Shown piece by piece: positions 57,300-64,000 of a stretch of 64,000 nucleotides of DNA. A program made the translations under genes and the position numbers. How positions within the stretch are numbered: the stretch's first letter is position 1; the number at the start of each line of letters is the position of its first letter. The notes under the pieces were generated by a model, which was not told the DNA's origin, did not search any database, and was given only the letters and a program-made list of their open reading frames with translations. Source of the stretch: JAXLYE01 sp046351595 (GTDB taxonomy: Bacteria; Myxococcota_A; Polyangia; Palsa-1104; JAEUJZ01); assembly GCA_046351595.1 (NCBI GenBank), contig JAXLYE010000002.1, positions 806,001-870,000 of the forward strand, in the 5' to 3' direction.

Positions 57300-59241
57300 C
57301 AACATCCTGTTCTCCACCGCGGGCGTGGTGAAGCTCGTGGACTTCGGGCTGGTCAAGCTCATGGAGGACGACCTGCACCTGACGCAGACCGGCGCGGTGT
57401 GCGGCACGCCGCTGTACATGAGCCCCGAGCAGGCGAGCAACCAGGACATGGACCTGCGCAGCGACCTGTACTCGCTCGGCGCGACGTTCTACGCGCTCTT
57501 GACGGGCAAGGCCCCGTACCGCACCGGCGGTGTGCCGCAGATCATGCTCAGCCACGTCGCGGCGCCGACCCCGGACCCGCGCATGGAGATCACGGACATC
57601 CCGGAGCCGTGCGTGCAGGTGCTGATGCGCGCGATGGAGAAGAAGCCCGCGGCGCGCTACCAGAGCGCGGCCGAGATGGGCGCCGACCTCGAGGCCATCC
57701 TCGCCGGCCTGGGTCGGCGCGCGGCCTCGATCTTCGAGATGGAGAAGGAGCCGGGCGCCAACCACGGCTCGCTGCCGCCGGGCACCGCCCTCAACGCGCG
57801 CAGCATGAGCTTTGTCGGCCAGAGCGTCGGATTCAACGCCCGCGGCGCGACCGGCACCGGCATGTCGCGGCGGGCGCTGCTCGTCGGCGGCGGCCTCGGC
57901 GCGCTCGGCCTCGCCGCTGGCGGCATGTACGCGCTGCGCCGCCGCCCCGCGAGCCCGCCCGAGCAGCCGGTGAGCGCCGGCCCGCAGCGCATCGCCGCCG
58001 CCGGCGCGCAGGCGCCCATCAAGGTCGGCGTGCTGCACTCGATGACCGGCGTGCTCGCGGTCAGCGAGCGGCCGCTGGCCGACGCCGCGAGCCTGGCGAT
58101 CGAGGAGATCAACGGCCGCGGCGGTCTGCTCGGGCGCCCGCTGCAGCCGGTGCTGATGGACGGCAAGTCCGAGACCTCCACCGACTCTGCGTTCACGCGC
58201 GCGGCCGAGCGCCTGCTGCAGAAGGAGAAGGTCGCGGCGGTGTTCGGCGGCTACGGCTCCGCCGGTCGCAAGGCCATCATCCCGTACTTCGAGAAGTACG
58301 AAGGGCTGCTCTTCTACCCCGCGCCGTACGAGGGGCTGGAGGAGTCCGCGAACGTGATCTACACCGGCTCGACGCCGAACCAGCTGGTGCTGCCCGCGGT
58401 CGAGTGGTGCATGCAGAGCCAGGGGCGGCAGCGCTTCTTCCTGATCGGCACCGACGGGCTGCGGCCGCACGCCATGAACGCCATCGCCGAAGACGCGATC
58501 CGCGAGGCGCGCGGCAAGGTCGTCGGCACCCACTACTCGCTCGTCGGTGAGGTCGACTTCGCCGCGATCGTGAAGAAGATCGAGAAGGCGGATCCGCAGA
58601 TCATCCTCAGCATGCTCGTGGGCGACTCGACCATCGCCTTCCTCAAGGCGCTGAGCGACGCCGACATCACGCCCGAGGCGCGGCCCGTGCTGTCCCTGGC
58701 GCTCGGCGAGAACGAGCTGGCGCAGCTCGGGCAGAAGGTCTTGGCCGGGAACTACGTCGCGCGCACGCGCTTCCAGCGCCTGCCGACGGACAAGGACCGC
58801 GACAAGGCCGAGGGCTTCGCGCAGCGCTTCCGGAAGAAGTACGGCGAGCACCGCGCGGTCAGCGAGATCATGGAGTCCGCCTACGTCGGCGTGCACCTGT
58901 GGGCCGCCGCCGTCGAGCGCGCCGGCTCGGAAGAGGTCAGCAAGGTCCGCCTCGCGCTCAAGGAGAAGGAGTACGAGCTCGCCGGGGTGCGGGTGCGCGT
59001 CGACGCCAGCAACCAGCACACGTGGAAGGTCTTCGAGGTCGGCCGCATCACCAGCGATAACACCATCGAGGTCGTGAAGACCGGCGACACGCCGCTGCCG
59101 CCCATCCCCTTCCCGCCGCCGCGCACCAGCCGCGAGTGGTCTGACTTCGCCGACGGGCTGCACAAGCGCTGGGGCGACAACTGGGCCAACCCCGAGAAGC
59201 CGCGGAGCAAGGTGAAGAAGGAGCGGCGGCACGGCCGCTGA
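57291..59241 (+). CDS. 3' half of the kinase/ABC-binding-protein fusion gene: kinase C-lobe, membrane segment, urea-type substrate-binding domain
   Basis: Kinase homology begins at KPDNILF and continues with VVKLVDFGLVKL (DFG), GTPLYMSPEQ, and the C-lobe to about 57720. A membrane segment (SRRALLVGGGLGALGLAAGGMYAL) follows, then a periplasmic-binding domain of the urea/amide type (KVGVLHSMTGVLAVSERPLADAASLAIEEIN, GYGSAGRKAIIPYFEKYEGLLFYPAPYEGLEES to GEHRAVSEIMESAYVGVHLW). Intact family members are known as bifunctional Ser/Thr kinase/ABC transporter substrate-binding proteins. The N-lobe and HRD are missing here. Translation could restart at internal ATG or GTG codons in or before this region; whether a protein is made is uncertain. 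Confidence 0.68.
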
Positions 59242-59268
59242 CGGGCTGCGCGCCGTCGGCGCGATTGC

Positions 59269-59344
59269 ATAGGGACCTATGGAGAATGGATAGGGACCTA
59301 TTGAAAATTCGATAGGGGCCTATGGAGAATGGATAGGGCCCTAT
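59269..59344. repeat. Four phased ATAGG..CCTAT palindromes between convergent genes
   Basis: 12-bp palindromes at 59269-59280, 59290-59301, 59312-59323 and 59333-59344: ATAGGGACCTAT twice, ATAGGGGCCTAT, ATAGGGCCCTAT. Centres are 21, 22 and 21 bp apart, two helical turns each. GGAGAATGG fills the first and third gaps, so the array looks like a 43-bp duplication. It fills the gap before the FNR-like gene's stop. Confidence 0.85.
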
Positions 59345-59348
59345 CGGA

Positions 59349-60122
59349 TCAGTAGTTGACGCGGATGCGCGAGGCCGGGACGCCGCGCTCGGCGAGGCGG
59401 GCCGAAGTCTCGGTGATCATCTCGGGCTGGCCGCACAAGAGCGCCACCGTGCTCGGGCCGAGCCACGGCGGCGGCGCCGCGAACAGCCGGCCCTGGACGC
59501 GGCCGGTCGCGCCGGACCAGGTGTCCGCGGGGCGGCTCAGGACCAGCTCGAGCTGCAGGCCGCGGTCGCGCAGCGCCTCGAGCTCGCCACGGTAGGCCAG
59601 GTCCGCCTCGCTGCGCTCGCCGTAGTAGAGCGCGACGTGGCGCAGGCTGCCGCCTTCGCGGGTGCGCTGCTGCAGCACGGCGCGCAGCGGCGCGATGCCC
59701 GAGCCCGAGGCGACCAGCAGCAGCGGGTGCGTGCCGTCGTCGATCGGGAAGCCGGCGCCGAGCACCGCGGCGGCGCGCACCGCCGTCGGTCCCGGCACAA
59801 GCTCGGCCAGCGCGTCCGGCAGCGGCGAGCCGCGCCGCACCAGGAGCTCGAGCACGGTGTCCACCTCGTGCGGATCCGGCGGCGCCGCGGCCAGCGCGAA
59901 GTAGCCGCGCCCGTGCTGCGGGTGACCAAGGTCCAGGTACTGGCCGGGCACCCGGTAGCCGGCCCCGAGCGCCCGCGGCACCCGCAGCCGCAGGCCGCGC
60001 AGCGTCGGCGTCTCGTCCCAGCTCGTCACGAGCTCGAGCAGGTAGCCGGGCGGCCCGGGCGCCGCGGTCGGGCGGCCCGGCGGTGCGGTGTCGGGTTGCT
60101 TCTCGTCGGTGTGCTCGGCCAT
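59349..60122 (-). CDS. Ferredoxin-NADP-reductase-like oxidoreductase
   Basis: 257 residues. An FNR-like flavin domain (GYRVPGQYLDLGHPQHGRGYFALAAAP, FAD site) is followed by an NAD(P) domain (HPLLLVASGSGIAPLRAVLQQ and ALLCGQPEMI near the end). No iron-sulfur motif is fused. It would transfer electrons between NAD(P)H and a partner; the partner (ferredoxin, oxygenase or nitrite/urate pathway) is not in view. ATG at 60122 gives MAEHTDEKQPD. Copy B of the hairpin element lies about 60 bp upstream. Confidence 0.8.
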   Translation of the reverse strand: MAEHTDEKQPDTAPPGRPTAAPGPPGYLLELVTSWDETPTLRGLRLRVPRALGAGYRVPGQYLDLGHPQHGRGYFALAAAPPDPHEVDTVLELLVRRGSPLPDALAELVPGPTAVRAAAVLGAGFPIDDGTHPLLLVASGSGIAPLRAVLQQRTREGGSLRHVALYYGERSEADLAYRGELEALRDRGLQLELVLSRPADTWSGATGRVQGRLFAAPPPWLGPSTVALLCGQPEMITETSARLAERGVPASRIRVNY

Positions 60123-60183
60123 GGTCTTCGCGCACGCGGGGGCGCGGTGCTGAGTATGCACGGCCGCGCTCCGGTCGTCTCTT

Positions 60184-60290
60184 ACATGGGGCACTTTCCC
60201 GTGCCCCCTCCACCGGCAAAGCCGGCGGAGCCTCCCCCTGCCGCGCGCTCCCCGCGCAGAGTTCTCCAGAGTCCGGTGCCCGGTGTATCT
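60184..60290 (-). repeat. Multi-hairpin intergenic element, copy B
   Basis: On the minus strand: ATACACCGGGCACCGGACTC, then CGCGCGG stretch, then CTCCGCCGGC-TTT-GCCGGTGGAG, then GGGGCACGGGAAAGTGCCCC. The CTC..GAG stem differs from copy A at pairs A-T to C-G, C-G to G-T and T-A to C-G, all keeping pairing. It is shorter than copy A by about 15 bp in the middle. Gap 60123-60346 holds no gene besides this. Confidence 0.7.
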
Positions 60291-60346
60291 GGCGACGTGC
60301 GGGCGGCGCCGCGAATCGGCAGCTGGCGCGGGCGGGGCGCGACCGG

Positions 60347-61444
60347 CTAGTCGCTGGCGCCCGCGCCCGTGCCCAGGGTCCCGAGCAGCGCGCGCAGGGC
60401 GTCGATGCGCTTGAGCAGCGCCTGCAGCTCGTCGCCGGGCAGGCGGTAGGCGAGGTGCACCTCGGGGACCTTGCGCGGGCCGCCGGCCGCCGCGGCGATG
60501 ACCTGCAGCGGCTCGACCAGGCGCGCCGCCCCGAGGAAGCGCAGGGCCGGGCGCTGGGCCAGGGCCGCGGCCTGATCGCGCAGCCAGCCCGCCGCCCGCT
60601 GCGCCTCGTCGAGGCGGCCGTAGCCGAGCACGACGCCGAGGTCGACGCCGTCCCCCACCGCCAGCGCGCCGGAGAGGAAGGTGGCGCCGGCGAGCGGCTC
60701 GCTCAGCCCCGTGCGCGCCGCGCGCTTGCGCATCGCCGCCGGCAGGAGCGACGCGAACAGGAGCGCCGGCCGCCCGGTCCGAGCGCGCGGCGCCCGCCCC
60801 AGCGCCGCCTGCAGCGCCGCCTGCTCGCGCGCGCCTTCGTCGACGCTGCGGAAGATGTCGATGACCCGCCGCACAGCGAGGCGCGAGCCCACCGCCGCGG
60901 TGCGGCTGGTGAGCAGCGCCGCCGCGCGCTCGGGCGCCTCGATGACGGGGATGCCGTGGTACTCGACCTCGCGCACCTCGCCGCTGCGGCGCACGCCCTC
61001 GCGCACCCGCGCCACCTGCAGCGGGCCGCGCGCCACCACCACGATCTCGGGCTGGTCGAGGTCGATGCCGCTGACGCCGGCGCACAGCGCCTCGAGCTCG
61101 CGCAGCGGCTCGTCGACCAGCGTCTGCAAGAGCGGCAGCGCCCCGGCCTCGCTGCGCAGCTCGCCGCTGCCGCTCGGCCCCGGCTTGAGCAGCTCGAGCA
61201 CGGCGTCCGCGCTCTCGAGCTTCTGCAGGCCGACCACGTCGAGGTCGAGCGCCGCGTCGAGGTCCGGCGGCAGCAGCGCCAACAGGTCGCGGTCGCCGCG
61301 GCTCTGCCGATCGAGCTGGGCGCGCAGCGTCGGGGAGCTCGCGCAGCCCGCGGCCGCGACGAGCAGGGTGACCCCGACCGCCGCCCGCAGGAGCAGGCCG
61401 GCCGCGGACGAGCGGGACCAACGGAGGAGGGAGGGCAGCGGCAT
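60347..61444 (-). CDS. Lipoprotein of unknown function
   Basis: 365 residues. The signal peptide ends in the lipobox AAAGC (MPLPSLLRWSRSSAAGLLLRAAVGVTLLVAAAGC). The body (LLALLPPDLDAALDLDVVGLQKL, EIVVVARGPLQVARVREGVRRS to VEYHGIPVIEAPERAAALLTSRTAAVGSRLAVRRVIDIF) is reminiscent of DUF3352-type bacterial lipoproteins with repeated alpha/beta modules. The start is ATG 61444; the frame is open upstream to 61519 without signal logic. Divergent from the hydrolase with 128 bp between. Function unknown. Confidence 0.72.
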   Translation of the reverse strand: MPLPSLLRWSRSSAAGLLLRAAVGVTLLVAAAGCASSPTLRAQLDRQSRGDRDLLALLPPDLDAALDLDVVGLQKLESADAVLELLKPGPSGSGELRSEAGALPLLQTLVDEPLRELEALCAGVSGIDLDQPEIVVVARGPLQVARVREGVRRSGEVREVEYHGIPVIEAPERAAALLTSRTAAVGSRLAVRRVIDIFRSVDEGAREQAALQAALGRAPRARTGRPALLFASLLPAAMRKRAARTGLSEPLAGATFLSGALAVGDGVDLGVVLGYGRLDEAQRAAGWLRDQAAALAQRPALRFLGAARLVEPLQVIAAAAGGPRKVPEVHLAYRLPGDELQALLKRIDALRALLGTLGTGAGASD

Positions 61445-61572
61445 GGGAACGACAGCGCCCGACCGTAACAAGAGGGCCGCTGCCCTGTGATCACGCCTGG
61501 GCCGCGGCAGTCTTGTCAACGCTGGGCGCGCAGTCTTGCGCCCGGACCGAAGCTGCGCTCTGATGCGCGCCC

Positions 61573-62394
61573 ATGTCGCTGGAGGTCGAGCGCGGCGTCC
61601 TCGCGGGCCTGCACTTTCAGGTGTACCGCGGCGGGAGTGCTGCGGGCGCGCCGCCGCTGGTCCTGCTGCCTGGCCTGCTCAGCGACGGCAGGCAGCTGCG
61701 GCGGGTGGCGCGCGGGCTGCCGCGCCTGGTGGTGGTGGTGGACCCGCTCGGGGTCGGCGGCAGCGACGCGCCGCAGGCGGCCGCGGACTACGCGCTGCCC
61801 GAGCTGGCGGCGCGGCTCTTCGTGCTGCTCGACGGGCTCGGGCTGCGCGGCGTGGACCTGGCCGGGCTGTCGATGGGCGGCATGTGGGCCCAGCATGCGC
61901 TCGTGCGCGCCCGCACGAGCGATCCCGGGCGGTTCCGCGCCGCGGCGCTGGTGGCCTCGGCCGCCGACGTGTCGCCGCGGCTGCGCAGCGTGCTCGCCGG
62001 GCTCCTGTCGTTCCACCGCGCCGAGGTGCCGTGGCGCGACATCTTCCGCACGCTGCAGCTGCTGTTGTTCGCGCCCGAGTTCCTCGACCGGCCGAGCGTG
62101 GTGCCGATGCTCGACCTGCTCGCCGGCGACGTGCAGCGCCCGCCGCACGTGATCGAGGGGCAGGCCGCGGCGCTGCTCGGCCACGACCTGCACGAGCAGC
62201 TCGCCGGCCTGCCGGTGCGCCGGGTGCTGGCCGGCGATCAGGACCTGCTCATGCCGCCGCACACGCAGCGGCGGCTCGGCGCGGCGCTCGGCGGGCTCGA
62301 GCCGGTGTTCCTGCCGGGCGGCGGCCACGCGCTGTGGATCGAGCGCGCCGAGGCGCTCGGCGCCGCGATCGCCGACGCGCTGTCAGCCGGTTAG
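61573..62394 (+). CDS. Alpha/beta-fold hydrolase
   Basis: 273 residues. LVLLPGLLSDGRQLRRVARGL, VVVDPLGVGGSD, LAGLSMGGMWAQ (nucleophile Ser100) and LPGGGHALWIERAE (catalytic His) define the fold. Similar to esterases/lactonases and to MhpC-type hydrolases; the substrate is unknown. Start ATG 61573. The 3' end overlaps the cyclase gene on the other strand by 12 bp. Confidence 0.8.
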   Translation: MSLEVERGVLAGLHFQVYRGGSAAGAPPLVLLPGLLSDGRQLRRVARGLPRLVVVVDPLGVGGSDAPQAAADYALPELAARLFVLLDGLGLRGVDLAGLSMGGMWAQHALVRARTSDPGRFRAAALVASAADVSPRLRSVLAGLLSFHRAEVPWRDIFRTLQLLLFAPEFLDRPSVVPMLDLLAGDVQRPPHVIEGQAAALLGHDLHEQLAGLPVRRVLAGDQDLLMPPHTQRRLGAALGGLEPVFLPGGGHALWIERAEALGAAIADALSAG

Positions 62395-63876
62395 CAGCGT
62401 GTGCACCGCGACCGGCTCGTTGATGCCCTTGAGCAGCGCGCGCGAGCTGTGGCGCGGCAGCCCCGAGCAGCGCTCGGCCACACCCGGCGCGGCGAAGCAG
62501 GCGTCCGAGAGCACGATCTGCTCGCCGTCGGCCAGGCCCTGCACGCGCGCGGCGACGTTCACCGTCTGCCCGAAGTAGTCGAGCCGGTCGTTCGAGCTCA
62601 CGACGATGCACGGCCCGCAGTGCAGCCCGATCTTGAGCGACAGCGGCGGCAGCCCGCTCTGCGCGTTGAACGTCCGCAGGCGCTCGGCCATCTGCAGCGC
62701 CGCCTCGAGCGCCGGCAGCGGCGCGCTGAACACGCCCATCACCGCGTCGCCGATGGTCTTGACCACGGCGCCGCCGTGGCCGCGCACCGCCGCGAGCAGG
62801 ATCTTGAAGTGCTCGCTCACCAGGCTGAAGGCGCGCACGTCGCCGATGGCGTCGTACAGCGCGGTCGAGCCCTTGAGGTCGGTGAACAAGAGCGTCACCT
62901 GCTCGATCTGCAGCGCGATGCCGGCGGACAGGGTCTCGGTCGCGAACAGGTCGCGGAAGACCTGGTTGCAGAGCAGCACCTTGCCGGTGACCGTGGCGCT
63001 GAAGCGCGCCAGCGTGTAGCCACCCCCGCCACCCGCATCCGCGCCGGGCGGCGGCGCGAGCTCGAACAGCCCGAGCACCGCCTCGCCGCGCACCGCGCTC
63101 TCGATGCGCAAAAGCGGCTCGGCCAGGTAGCGCACGAGGCGCAGCGTATAGCCGCCGAGATCGTCGCTGCCTTCGAGGCGGACCACGGCGCCCAGGTGCC
63201 CCGGTGGCGGCTGCAGCCGGAGCCCGACGTCGTGGCTGACCGCGACCAGGCGCTGCGACGGCGTGAGCGCGCCCTCGCGATCGAGGCTGGCGCCGGCGGG
63301 CAGGACCAGCGCGTCGAGCAGCTGATCGCCGAGCAGGCGCGCGCCGGCCTGGCAGTCCGCGGCGGCGTTGTTGCGGTAGCGCAGCAGGCGCTCCCGGGCC
63401 TCGGCGCCGCGGCTCGGCAGCATCACCGGCTCCAGCGACGGCAGCCGCCGCACCGACGGGTCGGCGGTGAAGCGCACCTCGACCAGCCGGTCGAGCAGCG
63501 CCTCGTGCGTCACGTCACACAGGGCGCAGTAGGCGCGCGGCCCGAGCGCCGCCATGCGCGGCATCAGCGTCGTGAACAGCCCGCAGCCCGGGCAGGTCAT
63601 GGTCCAGGCGAACTGCAGCAGCCCGCCCCGCACCGCTGCGACAAAGGCGTCCAGCGTCGCCGCCGGGTCCAGCCCGTGCTGCTGCGCGAAGCGGAAGGGG
63701 TTGATGAGATAAAGCTCGGCGTCCGGTGCCTCGCGCAGCGCCGCGCCGAGCGCCGCGAGCACCGCCCCGTCGAGCTCCGCCAGCGGCGCGATCCGCTGCA
63801 GCGCCCGCGCCAGGCCGGACTCGTTCACCATGACCCCGCTGGCCCCGATGTCCTCAATGCCCCCGATGGCCGCCAT
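62383..63876 (-). CDS. Class III nucleotidyl cyclase with N-terminal zinc-ribbon domain
   Basis: 497 residues. N-terminal domain with a four-Cys zinc ribbon: CPGC (Cys95, Cys98) and CALC (Cys117, Cys120), resembling the DUF5939-type domain found in cyclases. The central region (about 180-320) is of unclear fold. The C-terminal cyclase domain has FTDLKGST and IGDAVMGVFSAP (metal Asp residues) and GQTVNVAARV (Asn/Arg). It would make cAMP or cGMP. The start MAAIGG is ATG at 63876, 10 bp after the stop of the upstream partial gene, so the two share a transcript. Confidence 0.8.
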   Translation of the reverse strand: MAAIGGIEDIGASGVMVNESGLARALQRIAPLAELDGAVLAALGAALREAPDAELYLINPFRFAQQHGLDPAATLDAFVAAVRGGLLQFAWTMTCPGCGLFTTLMPRMAALGPRAYCALCDVTHEALLDRLVEVRFTADPSVRRLPSLEPVMLPSRGAEARERLLRYRNNAAADCQAGARLLGDQLLDALVLPAGASLDREGALTPSQRLVAVSHDVGLRLQPPPGHLGAVVRLEGSDDLGGYTLRLVRYLAEPLLRIESAVRGEAVLGLFELAPPPGADAGGGGGYTLARFSATVTGKVLLCNQVFRDLFATETLSAGIALQIEQVTLLFTDLKGSTALYDAIGDVRAFSLVSEHFKILLAAVRGHGGAVVKTIGDAVMGVFSAPLPALEAALQMAERLRTFNAQSGLPPLSLKIGLHCGPCIVVSSNDRLDYFGQTVNVAARVQGLADGEQIVLSDACFAAPGVAERCSGLPRHSSRALLKGINEPVAVHTLLTG

Positions 63877-63886
63877 GGCCCCTATG

Positions 63887-64000
63887 TTACGCCGCCTGCG
63901 TCTCGCCGGCTGGCGCGCTCTCTTCGGGCACCGCCTCGAGCAGCTGCGCCACCGCCTGCTGCACCTTCTCGATCAGCGTCTCCGGCACGCTGTCGGCCAG
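63887..64000 (-). CDS. 3' end of a gene, truncated by the window
   Basis: 38 codons visible on the minus strand, ending AVPEESAPAGETQAA, preceded by LADSVPETLIEKVQQAVAQLLE. No family can be recognised from this. It ends 10 bp upstream of the cyclase gene and is probably in the same operon. Confidence 0.6.
   Translation of the reverse strand: MADSVPETLIEKVQQAVAQLLEAVPEESAPAGETQAA

Noticed and set aside
54500..57300. Classical transposon with terminal inverted repeats
   Set aside because: Comparing the first and reverse-complemented last 17 bases gives about 10 matches, not more than expected in DNA this GC-rich, and no transposase is present.
53733..57449. Long open frame on the minus strand (over 1200 codons) across the kinase, the insert and the histidine kinase gene
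   Set aside because: It is the high-GC antisense of the real plus-strand genes; it has no family motifs and no ribosome site.

Overview
The window is very GC-rich and densely coded, and about one gene in four carries a signal peptide or lipobox. It holds several eukaryotic-type Ser/Thr kinases with unusual fusions, two class III nucleotidyl cyclases, a hybrid histidine kinase, a Pnkp-Hen1 RNA repair pair, a lamin-tail/CotH lipoprotein, a copper monooxygenase-like lipoprotein and a PuuD-type urate hydroxylase. This gene content fits a myxobacterium-like member of the Myxococcota (former Deltaproteobacteria). That assignment is inferred from gene content; no rRNA is present.

Layout. 1-8 kb: end of an unknown membrane protein, an organophosphate-type MFS transporter, then a minus-strand envelope cluster (RseP-like protease and two glycosyltransferases) and a PknB-like kinase. 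8.3-12.5 kb: hen1 and pnkp, overlapping by 4 bp. 12.7-16.1 kb: a lipoprotein, a KamA-type radical SAM aminomutase with a 2Fe-2S ferredoxin, and a PIN toxin-antitoxin pair. 16.2-24.2 kb: a copper monooxygenase-like lipoprotein, a tightly linked four-gene minus-strand operon built around a glutathionylspermidine-synthase-like ATP-grasp enzyme, lspA, and a stand-alone type II thioesterase. 24.2-28.9 kb: a PknK-like kinase/ATPase/TPR protein with a STAS-like protein and an anti-sigma-type ATPase upstream. 29-40 kb: glycosyltransferase, threonine aldolase, TPR lipoprotein, GNAT protein, puuD, DciA-like and TonB-like genes. 40-48 kb: secreted and lipoprotein genes, an RlmM-like methyltransferase and a ClpX-zinc-finger TPR protein. 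48.1 kb: tRNA-His. 48-54 kb: TldD-like peptidase, an FHA cyclase, and a SulP transporter with STAS and cNMP domains. 53.8-59.2 kb: a kinase/ABC-binding-protein fusion gene split by an insert. 59-64 kb: oxidoreductase, lipoprotein, hydrolase and a second cyclase.

Most striking observations. First, a bifunctional Ser/Thr kinase/substrate-binding-protein gene is cut inside its catalytic loop by a 2986-bp insert. The insert is flanked by a 9-bp direct repeat and carries a complete LOV-domain (blue-light type) hybrid histidine kinase. Deleting the insert plus one repeat restores the reading frame exactly. Second, a four-gene operon pairs an ATP-grasp amidoligase-like enzyme with a lipoprotein ending in a Gly/His-rich tail. 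Third, two copies of a multi-hairpin intergenic element (16.26-16.38 and 60.18-60.29 kb) show compensatory base changes. Fourth, four ATAGG..CCTAT palindromes are phased at 21-22 bp between two convergent genes.

Many genes contain or adjoin short tandem repeats (12, 13, 15, 18, 21 and 26 bp units), some translated into low-complexity tails. Repeat expansion is a recurring feature of this genome segment.
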